In this document: piece by piece, positions 51,624 through 57,673 of the stretch
Numbering within the stretch: the stretch's first letter is position 1
Layout: every line of letters begins with the position of its first letter
Assembly (NCBI GenBank): GCA_947627715.1
Contig: CANQXK010000014.1
Span: forward strand, 1 to 57,673
DNA: 57,673 nucleotides
Direction: 5' to 3'
From: an uncultured Oscillospiraceae bacterium
GTDB taxonomy: Bacteria > Bacillota > Clostridia > Oscillospirales > Oscillospiraceae
Made by a program: the position numbers and the translations under genes
The notes under the pieces: generated by a model
What the model was told of the DNA's origin: nothing
Database searches by the model: none
The model's input: only the letters and a program-made list of their open reading frames with translations

Positions 51624-52511
51624 GTGAACAGGGAAATCTTCAGAGGCATCGGGACGGCGCTGGTGACGCCCATGAGCGAGTCCGGCGTGGATTATGACGC
51701 GCTGGCGCGCCTTCTCGACTTTCAGTTAGAGGGCGGCGTTGACGCCCTCATCGTCTGCGCCACCACCGGCGAGGCGCCGACGCTCACCGACGAGGAGCAT
51801 ATCGACGTCATTGAATTCTGCGTCGATCGCGTGGCGGGGCGGGTGCCCGTTATCGCCGGGACCGGCTCCAATTACACAGACCACGCCGTGGAGATGAGCA
51901 TCAAGGCACAGAAGGTGGGCGCGGACGCGCTGTTGTGCGTCACGCCCTATTACAACAAGTGCACCCAGAAGGGCCTGGTGCAGAGCTTCTACAAAATCGC
52001 CGACGCCACGGAGCTTCCCATGATCGTCTACTCCGTCCCCTCCCGCACCGGCATGAAGATCCTGCCGGAGACGTGCGTGGAGCTGGCCAAACACCCGCGC
52101 ATCGCGGGCATCAAGGAGGCCACCGGCGACATGGCCACGGTGGTGGACATCCGCGCAAGATGCGGCGACGATTTTGCCGTGTGGTCCGGCAACGACGACA
52201 TCACCGTACCCATGATGGCCATGGGTGGGTCCGGGTGCATCTCCGTGTTCTCCAACATCATGCCCAGGGCGGCGGTGGAGATGACGCGGCTCTTCGACGC
52301 CGGGGACGTCCGGGGCGCTGCGGCGCTCCAGTGCCGGTATAAGCCGCTGATGGACGCCCTCTTCTCCGAGGTGAACCCCATCCCCGTGAAGGCGGCCCTG
52401 GCGGAAATGGGCATCATCCAGGACTGCCTGCGCCTGCCGCTCACGCCCATGGAGCCTGCCCACAGGGAAAAGCTCGTGGCGCTCATGCGGGCCGAGGGGC
52501 TTATAAAATAA
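51624..52511 (+). CDS. dapA: 4-hydroxy-tetrahydrodipicolinate synthase
   Basis: This enzyme condenses pyruvate with aspartate semialdehyde in lysine and diaminopimelate synthesis. It has 295 residues. It has CATTGEAPTLTDEEH (usually GTTGES), VTPYYNKCTQKGL, YSVPSRTGMKI and AGIKEATGD, whose lysine forms the Schiff base. GTG start at 51624 follows GGAGG by eight bases. It is next to dapB. The products also feed dipicolinate of spores. Confidence 0.95.
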   Translation: MNREIFRGIGTALVTPMSESGVDYDALARLLDFQLEGGVDALIVCATTGEAPTLTDEEHIDVIEFCVDRVAGRVPVIAGTGSNYTDHAVEMSIKAQKVGADALLCVTPYYNKCTQKGLVQSFYKIADATELPMIVYSVPSRTGMKILPETCVELAKHPRIAGIKEATGDMATVVDIRARCGDDFAVWSGNDDITVPMMAMGGSGCISVFSNIMPRAAVEMTRLFDAGDVRGAAALQCRYKPLMDALFSEVNPIPVKAALAEMGIIQDCLRLPLTPMEPAHREKLVALMRAEGLIK

Positions 52512-52575
52512 GACCGTCCCCGGCCGCGAAAAGGGCCGGGACCCAAAACTACGAATGTACGGGAGGGCAGCCGAT

Positions 52576-53316
52576 ATGATCAACGTACTTGTCCACGGCG
52601 CGCTGGGCCGGATGGGGAGCATCGTTATAAACCGGGTGGAACAGGCGGAGGATATGACCGTGGCCGCCGGGGTGGACGTGTACTCCCAGGGGGGCGCGGT
52701 CTACGCCTCCCTGGACCAGGTGACGGAGAAGGCGGACGTGGCGATCGATTTTTCCCACCACACGCTGACGCCGGGGCTTTTGGCGTGGTGCGCGGACAGG
52801 GGCGTGGGCGTGGTCCTGTGCACCACGGGCCACGACGAGGCGGAAAAAGCCGCCATTGAGGCGGCGGCGAAGCGGATCCCCGTCTTTTACTCCGCCAATA
52901 TGTCCATGGGCATCGCCCTGCTGGCCGACCTTGCCAGGCGCGCGGCGGCCCTCTTCCCGGACGCGGACGTGGAGATCGTGGAGGCCCACCACAACCGCAA
53001 GCTGGACGCGCCCTCCGGCACCGCGCTGATGCTGGCGAGGGCCGTGCAGGAGGTCCGCCCCGGCGCGACGCTCAACCTGGGGCGCTCCGGGATGGGCAAA
53101 CGGGAAAAGAACGAGATCGGGGTCCAGGCCGTGCGCATGGGGAACCTCCCCGGCACCCACGTCGTCTGCATCTCCACTGACAATCAGACCATCGAGCTGA
53201 AGCACGAGGCCCACGACCGCTCCCTCTTTGCCGACGGCGCGCTGACAGCGGCCCGGTTTTTGATGGGCAAGGGCGCGGGGCTGTACGATATGAACGGCCT
53301 TGTGGCCGGAAAATGA
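52576..53316 (+). CDS. dapB: 4-hydroxy-tetrahydrodipicolinate reductase
   Basis: This enzyme reduces the DapA product with NAD(P)H in the same pathway. It has 246 residues from ATG 52576. The nucleotide-binding loop is HGALGRMGS (7-15). It has FYSANMSMGIALL and EAHHNRKLDAPSGTAL with the catalytic His/Lys. The start follows GGGAGG. A small GC-rich hairpin sits in the gap after dapA. Confidence 0.96.
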   Translation: MINVLVHGALGRMGSIVINRVEQAEDMTVAAGVDVYSQGGAVYASLDQVTEKADVAIDFSHHTLTPGLLAWCADRGVGVVLCTTGHDEAEKAAIEAAAKRIPVFYSANMSMGIALLADLARRAAALFPDADVEIVEAHHNRKLDAPSGTALMLARAVQEVRPGATLNLGRSGMGKREKNEIGVQAVRMGNLPGTHVVCISTDNQTIELKHEAHDRSLFADGALTAARFLMGKGAGLYDMNGLVAGK

Positions 53317-53325
53317 AAAGGCGGA

Positions 53326-53351
53326 TCGGGCGGCCTCTCCGGGCTGCCCGA
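53326..53351 (+). terminator. weak hairpin after dapB
   Basis: Ten-base arms, one G-T pair, with a six-base loop follow the dapB stop. No T-run. It may be a weak terminator before the next promoter. Confidence 0.4.
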
Positions 53352-53384
53352 ACGGTTATTTCGCGTATGGGCCAGGATTTACTA

Positions 53385-53413
53385 TTGACGAACGACCCGC
53401 AAAAAAGTAAAAT
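53385..53413 (+). promoter_or_regulatory. promoter of the DUF1846 gene
   Basis: TTGACG (53385-53390) and TAAAAT (53408-53413) are 17 bases apart, after the dapB gene. The leader is about 50 bases. Confidence 0.65.
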
Positions 53414-53469
53414 ACAAGGTGGGTCTTTGTTGGGAGACCGGCAGACAGAGAGATTCCGGGGGTAAGCTT

Positions 53470-54954
53470 ATGAGGATAGGCTTTGACAACGAGAAATATT
53501 TGAAGCTCCAGTCCGAACACATCGCGGAGCGCATCGGGAAATTCGGCGGGAAGCTCTACATGGAGTTCGGCGGGAAGCTTTTTGACGACTATCACGCCAG
53601 CCGCGTCCTGCCGGGGTTTGAGCCGGACAGCAAGATCAAGATGCTGGCCGAGCTGCGGGCCCAGGCGGAGATCGTCATCGCCGTCAACGCGGGCGACATC
53701 GCCAAAAACAAGGTGCGCGGCGACTACGGCATCACCTATGACCTGGACGTTCTGCGGCTCATCGACGCCTTCCGCAGCTTTGACCTCTACGTGGGCAGCG
53801 TGGTCATCACCCAGTTTGCCGGGCAGAGCGCCGCCGAGGCGTTCCAGCGGCGGCTGGAGGCGCTGGGGATGAAGGTGTACCGCCATTACCCCATCGAGGG
53901 GTACCCGGCGAACATCGACACGATCGTCTCCGACGAGGGCTACGGGAAAAACGACTACATCGAGACCACCCGGCCCCTGGTGGTGGTCACCGCCCCCGGC
54001 CCCGGAAGCGGCAAGATGGCCACGTGCCTCTCCCAGCTCTACCACGACGGAAAGCGGGGGATCCAGGCGGGGTACGCCAAGTTTGAGACCTTCCCCATCT
54101 GGAACCTGCCCTTAAAGCACCCAGTGAACGTGGCCTACGAGGCCGCCACCGCGGACCTCAACGACGTGAACATGATCGACCCCTTCCACATGGAGGCCTA
54201 CGGCTCCCTGGCCGTCAACTACAACCGGGACGTGGACACCTTCCCGGTGCTGTCGGCGCTTTTTGAACGCCTCACCGGCGGGGAGTGCCCCTACAAGTCG
54301 CCCACGGACATGGGGGTCAACATGGCCGGCTTTTGCATCGTGGACGACGAGGCCTGCCAGGAGGCGTCCCGGCGGGAGATCGTCCGGCGCTACCTTGCCG
54401 CCTGCTGCGCCCGCACGAAGGGCCAGCCCGCCGGCGGGGACGTGGACAAGCTCAAGCTTTTGATGAACACGGTGGGCACCTCGGAGGCCGACCGGCCCGG
54501 CAGGGCCGAGGCCCTGCGCAAGGCGGAGGAGACCGGCGAGCCCGCCGCCTCCATCGAGCTTCCCGACGGCAGGATCGTCACGGGCAAGACCTCCAAGCTC
54601 CTGGGCGCCACCAGCGCCGCGCTTCTGGACGCGCTGAAGGCCCTGGGGGGCATCGACGACTCCATCCGGCTGCTCTCCCCCACCATTTTGGAGCCGGTGC
54701 AGGATCTGAAAGTGAACCATCTGGGGAACGTGAATCCCCGTCTACATACGGACGAGGTGCTTCTGGCCCTCTCCATATGTGCCGTGACGAACCCGCTTGC
54801 CGAGATCGCCATGCAGCAGATCGAGCGGCTGGAGGGCAGCGAGCTTCACGCCACGGTGATCCTGTCCCAGGTGGACGAGAATCTTCTGAAAAAGCTGGGC
54901 GTGAACGTGACCTGCGAGCCGGTGTACGAGACGAACAAGCTTTATCACAAGTGA
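53470..54954 (+). CDS. DUF1846 (UPF0371) protein
   Basis: A conserved protein of 494 residues with no established function. It starts MRIGFDNEKYLKLQSEHIAE and contains RPLVVVTAPGPGSGKMATCL (a nucleotide-binding-like loop) and YAKFETFPIWNLPLKHPVN. Structures of the family show a Rossmann-like fold; the substrate is unknown. The start ATG 53470 follows GGGGGT. It is probably transcribed alone. Confidence 0.92.
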   Translation: MRIGFDNEKYLKLQSEHIAERIGKFGGKLYMEFGGKLFDDYHASRVLPGFEPDSKIKMLAELRAQAEIVIAVNAGDIAKNKVRGDYGITYDLDVLRLIDAFRSFDLYVGSVVITQFAGQSAAEAFQRRLEALGMKVYRHYPIEGYPANIDTIVSDEGYGKNDYIETTRPLVVVTAPGPGSGKMATCLSQLYHDGKRGIQAGYAKFETFPIWNLPLKHPVNVAYEAATADLNDVNMIDPFHMEAYGSLAVNYNRDVDTFPVLSALFERLTGGECPYKSPTDMGVNMAGFCIVDDEACQEASRREIVRRYLAACCARTKGQPAGGDVDKLKLLMNTVGTSEADRPGRAEALRKAEETGEPAASIELPDGRIVTGKTSKLLGATSAALLDALKALGGIDDSIRLLSPTILEPVQDLKVNHLGNVNPRLHTDEVLLALSICAVTNPLAEIAMQQIERLEGSELHATVILSQVDENLLKKLGVNVTCEPVYETNKLYHK

Positions 54955-54992
54955 GGGGCGGCGCTTTGGGCGCGGCCTGAAAAAGAGGGTCT

Positions 54993-55766
54993 ATGGACAT
55001 TTCCGAGCTTTCCGCCCGGCTCTCCTCCGGGCGGCTGTTTCACGCATATATTGTGACCGGCGCGGACGCGGACACCCGGCTGCGCGCCGGGAAGCTCCTT
55101 GCCCAGGCCGCGGTCTGTCAGGCGGAGCGCGGGGTCCCCTGCGGGGTGTGCCGGGACTGCGTCAAGGCGAAGCGGGACATCCACCCGGATATTGAGATCG
55201 TCCGCCGGGAGAAGGAGAACGCCGGTCACACGGTGGACACCATGCGCGCCCTCCGCGCCCGCGCGGCGGTCCTGCCCAACGAGGCAAAGCGCGGCGCGCA
55301 CATCATTGACGACGCGGATTTTATGAACATCCAGGCCCAGAATGCCATGCTGAAGGTGCTGGAGGAGCCGCCGGAGCACGCGGTTTTCGTGCTTTTGGCG
55401 GACAACCCCCAGAGGCTTTTGGAGACGGTGCGCTCGCGGTGCGAGACGGTGAGCCTGAACCCGGAGCAGACCGTGCTGGACCCAAAGCTGACGGACATCG
55501 CCCGGGAGCTTGCGGACGCATTTGATCGGAGGGACGCCTTCGGCGTCGTTAAGGCCGCGCAGCCCGTGGAAAAGCTGGGCAAGACGGAGCTTTTCGACCT
55601 TATGACCGCCCTGCGGCGGGAGACCCTGGGCCGGGCGGGGAGGCTCTCTGCATCGGACGCGGAGCGGCTGATGGAGGCCGCAGACAGCGGGGACAAGCTG
55701 ATAAACGCCAATATCAAGGGCGGCTACGTGGCGGGGGAGCTTATCGCACGGCTCATCCAGCCCTGA
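54993..55766 (+). CDS. holB: DNA polymerase III delta' subunit
   Basis: A clamp-loader subunit of 257 residues, short for the family (about 320-340). It has the zinc-binding cluster CGVCRDC with a preceding Cys (AAVCQAE), no P-loop (normal for delta'), IIDDADFMNIQAQNAMLKVLEEPP cut here to QNAMLKVLEEPP, and the SRC arginine-finger. The C-terminal collar domain is reduced. It precedes ricT, as holB precedes yaaT in Bacillus. Confidence 0.9.
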   Translation: MDISELSARLSSGRLFHAYIVTGADADTRLRAGKLLAQAAVCQAERGVPCGVCRDCVKAKRDIHPDIEIVRREKENAGHTVDTMRALRARAAVLPNEAKRGAHIIDDADFMNIQAQNAMLKVLEEPPEHAVFVLLADNPQRLLETVRSRCETVSLNPEQTVLDPKLTDIARELADAFDRRDAFGVVKAAQPVEKLGKTELFDLMTALRRETLGRAGRLSASDAERLMEAADSGDKLINANIKGGYVAGELIARLIQP

Positions 55767-55804
55767 CAACGCCCTGTTGAAATAGCCGAAAGGAGCGAGC
55801 TTAA

Positions 55805-57055
55805 TTGACTGAAGTTATCAGTGTCAGATTTAAAAATAAGGGGAAGGTATATTTCTTCGACCCCAACGGACTGAAGGTAGAGCAGGGGGACAACGTGGTG
55901 GTGGAGACCGCCAAGGGCCTTGAGTTTGCCGAGTGCATCTCCGGCAACCACGAGGTGGACGACTCCGCCGTACACCCGCCGCTGAGGCCCGTCGCCCGGC
56001 TCGCCACCGAGGAGGACGTGCGCCGCGCCGAGGCGAACCGCCAGCGGGAGAAGGAGGCCTTTGAGGTGTGCCGCCAGCGCATCGCCAAGCACGGGCTGGA
56101 CATGAAGCTTGTGGACGTGGAGTATAATTTTGAGGGATCCAAGATCCTTTTCTTCTTCACCTCCGAGGGGCGCGTGGACTTCCGGGAGCTGGTCAAGGAC
56201 CTGGCCGGGATCTTCCACACGCGCATCGAGCTTCGGCAGATCGGCGTGCGCGACGAGGCGAGAATGCTGGGGGGCCTGGGGATCTGCGGAAGGCCGTTCT
56301 GCTGCGCGCAGTTCCTTGACGACTTCCAGCCGGTGTCCATCAAAATGGCCAAGACCCAGGGCCTGAGCCTGAATCCCACGAAAATCTCCGGCTCCTGCGG
56401 ACGCCTGATGTGCTGTCTCAAGTACGAGCAGGACGCCTATGAGGAGCTGGTGCAGAGCGTCCCCAAGACGGACGCCTTTGTGGAGACTCCGGCGGGTGTG
56501 GGGACCGTGGTGGACGTCAATTTGCTGAAGGGCACCGTCCGGGTGCATTTGGAGGACCAGACGGATATGGCGGTAAAGACCTTCAACGCCTCCGACGTCA
56601 CGGTCCTGGGGGGCAAGGCGAAGCGCGCGGAGTACCTGGCCGCCCGCGCCGAGGGAAAGATCGAGGCGCCCCAGCCCAAGCTGGCCGCCAGGCCGCGCCG
56701 GCAGGCCCAGACCCAGGATAAGCCCCGCGAACGGACGGAGAACCGCGAGGGCGCGGAGAGCGCGCCGTCTGCCGGGCAGGCCGAGGCCAAGCAGAATGCG
56801 CAGCGCAGGAACCGCTCCAACAATCAGCGTCAGCGCCCGCCCCGGCAGGAGTCAAACCGCCCGGAAAACCAGTCCGCAGCTGCGGCCGGGCAGACGCAAA
56901 GCGGGCCGGCCCAGGCCGGCGGCGACGCCGCGCAGAGGTCAGACGATGCGCGCAAGAGCCAGTCCAATAACCGCCGTAAACGCTACCGCCACTCCGGCCC
57001 CCGCCGTCAGGGGGGCGAGGGAGGCTCCTCCGAGGGCGGAGAAAAGCGCGAATAA
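55805..57055 (+). CDS. ricT: RicT/YaaT (PSP1-domain) protein with long tail
   Basis: A subunit of the Ric complex (RicA-RicF-RicT), which binds Fe-S clusters and affects sporulation and RNase Y maturation in Bacillus. The N-terminal PSP1 domain (about 1-275) has VRFKNKGKVYFFDPN, the cysteine motifs RPFCCAQF and GRLMCCLKYEQ, and VGTVVDVNLLKGTVRV. A 130-residue C-terminal tail (about 285-416), rich in Arg, Gln, Asn, Pro and Gly, is absent from Bacillus YaaT (about 275 residues). TTG start at 55805 follows AAAGGAG. Confidence 0.9.
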   Translation: MTEVISVRFKNKGKVYFFDPNGLKVEQGDNVVVETAKGLEFAECISGNHEVDDSAVHPPLRPVARLATEEDVRRAEANRQREKEAFEVCRQRIAKHGLDMKLVDVEYNFEGSKILFFFTSEGRVDFRELVKDLAGIFHTRIELRQIGVRDEARMLGGLGICGRPFCCAQFLDDFQPVSIKMAKTQGLSLNPTKISGSCGRLMCCLKYEQDAYEELVQSVPKTDAFVETPAGVGTVVDVNLLKGTVRVHLEDQTDMAVKTFNASDVTVLGGKAKRAEYLAARAEGKIEAPQPKLAARPRRQAQTQDKPRERTENREGAESAPSAGQAEAKQNAQRRNRSNNQRQRPPRQESNRPENQSAAAAGQTQSGPAQAGGDAAQRSDDARKSQSNNRRKRYRHSGPRRQGGEGGSSEGGEKRE

Positions 57056-57082
57056 GCGCGGAAAGTTTTCCGTGAAAAGCTC

Positions 57083-57111
57083 TTGACACGCCGGTAAGTG
57101 TGTGTTATCAT
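57083..57111 (+). promoter_or_regulatory. promoter of the initiator tRNA
   Basis: A perfect TTGACA (57083-57088) and TATCAT (57106-57111) with 17 bases between them lie just before the tRNA gene. Confidence 0.85.
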
Positions 57112-57139
57112 AATATAGCTGAGGGAAACCTCACTATAT

Positions 57140-57215
57140 CGCGGGGTAGAGCAGTTGGCAGCTCGTCGGGCTCATAACCCGGAGGTCGTAGGTTCAAGTC
57201 CTATCCCCGCAACCA
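57140..57215 (+). tRNA. initiator tRNA-Met (CAU)
   Basis: A 76-base tRNA with the CCA end encoded. The anticodon is CAT in CTCATAA. The first base C1 faces A72, an unpaired C-A typical of bacterial initiators, and the anticodon stem has three consecutive G-C pairs (GGG with CCC). Both are initiator signatures, so this is tRNA-fMet rather than the elongator. Confidence 0.95.
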
Positions 57216-57220
57216 TAAGG

Positions 57221-57256
57221 AAAGACTCGTTATCCCAGGATAACGGGTCTTTTTTT
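57221..57256 (+). terminator. tRNA terminator
   Basis: A 13-base arm pair, one mismatch-like G-T, around a CCAG loop, followed by seven T. It starts six bases after the tRNA. Confidence 0.9.
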
Positions 57257-57471
57257 GTGGGTTTTCAGGTTTCAAATGTACTCGGTCGCAGTCGTCAACA
57301 GTCGTGTCTATTCGGTCCTTTTTTGTCGGCATTTCGTCGGCACGGAGGTACACTTTCCTCTGGCTCCGGTCGGCGGGCAGTCGGCGGCGGTGTAAGGATG
57401 GGCGGCTCGCCTCCATCAGCATATAAAATTTTTGCAGATTCCTCTTTTATGAATACATTTTATTTCATTGA
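57257..57471. other. AT-rich sequence past the tRNA, no clear gene
   Basis: No convincing coding sequence. The base composition is AT-richer and unlike the genes before it. A minus-strand frame of 73 codons (57201-57422) runs into the tRNA 3' end, and contains MPTKKDRIDTTVDDCD. This could be a fragment such as a recombinase tail, or chance. Confidence 0.35.
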
Positions 57472-57512
57472 CCCCAAAGGTAAGGCCATGCCGAACCTTT
57501 GGGGATTTTTGT
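57472..57512 (+). terminator. second terminator past the tRNA
   Basis: Ten-base arms (CCCCAAAGGT with its complement) and a 13-base loop, followed by ATTTTT and more T. It would end a plus-strand transcript entering from the left. Confidence 0.7.
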
Positions 57513-57605
57513 GTTTTTAGGGGGAATTTTGCGTGATTTCAAGGGTTATTCCGGCTGTATTGTGTTCAAAAGTTCTGATGGATTACATGGCGGGGCTGGG
57601 GTGAT

Positions 57606-57673
57606 ATGGACAAATACAAGGACAATGGGATTTTACTTGAGATTTTGGGTGTGCTAAAATCGTCGAAAGAGGT
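57606..57673 (+). CDS. partial ORF at the window edge, unknown
   Basis: An open frame from ATG 57606 runs to the end of the window without a stop, giving MDKYKDNGILLEILGVLKSS. GGGGTG lies upstream. It is too short to identify. Its AT-rich codons differ from the neighbouring genes and fit an acquired segment. Confidence 0.35.
   Translation, partial: MDKYKDNGILLEILGVLKSSKE

Noticed and set aside
57201-57422. 73-codon minus-strand gene past the tRNA
   Set aside because: It runs through the terminator into the tRNA and has no ribosome site or clear family, so it is kept only as a hint of a fragment.
1-57673. CRISPR arrays, rRNA operons, complete insertion sequences
   Set aside because: No regularly spaced repeats, no rRNA-like sequence and no transposase gene were seen.

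Overview
The window is a chromosomal segment of a GC-rich, endospore-forming clostridium. Low-GC-Firmicute hallmarks (strong AGGAGG ribosome sites, consensus TTGACA/TATAAT promoters, dnaA-dnaN-yaaA-recF-remB-gyrB-gyrA order, parAB with 16-bp parS sites, gpr, ger and sleB germination genes, RicT) occur together with a high GC content and a biotin-dependent decarboxylase sodium pump. This fits the Oscillospiraceae (the Oscillibacter/Flavonifractor/Lawsonibacter neighbourhood). The family placement is an inference from gene content, not a database result.

Layout. 0.1-3.6 kb, minus strand: a four-gene sodium-translocating oxaloacetate decarboxylase operon. 3.9-5.1 kb: an RlmI-type rRNA methyltransferase. 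5.3-13.4 kb, minus strand: an oligopeptide ABC importer operon (oppA-B-C-D-F plus a 62-residue membrane protein). Here the OppC-type permease carries an extracellular RCC1-like beta-propeller of about 320 residues and the OppF-type ATPase a charged insertion of about 180 residues. 13.4-13.9 kb is an AT-rich 508-bp divergent promoter region where gene strand switches from minus to mostly plus. 13.9-18.6 kb, plus: a zinc-ribbon membrane protein, an ABC ATPase and an internally duplicated ABC-2 permease. rpsT follows on the minus strand.

19-29.4 kb, plus: gpr, two perfect parS sites, parA, parB, an unrecognised coiled-coil membrane protein, serS, a small acidic protein, mscL, rsmG, an unrecognised 145-residue protein and mfd. 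After a GNAT gene on the minus strand, 30.2-34.6 kb holds a germinant receptor operon (gerA-gerC-gerB) with sleB. Then come a PAP2 phosphatase, an SLH/WG-repeat surface protein (minus), an HD hydrolase, mnmA, a YfbR-like nucleotidase, and the ACT/DUF711 pair.

41.8-51.6 kb, plus: the replication cluster dnaA, dnaN, yaaA, recF, remB, a PH-domain gene, gyrB, gyrA and rnhA. 51.6-57.1 kb: dapA, dapB, a DUF1846 gene, holB and ricT, then an initiator tRNA. The AT-richer sequence past the tRNA looks unlike the rest of the window and may be the edge of an integrated element.

The strongest candidate for an undescribed system is the oligopeptide importer with a propeller-bearing permease and an insertion-bearing ATPase.
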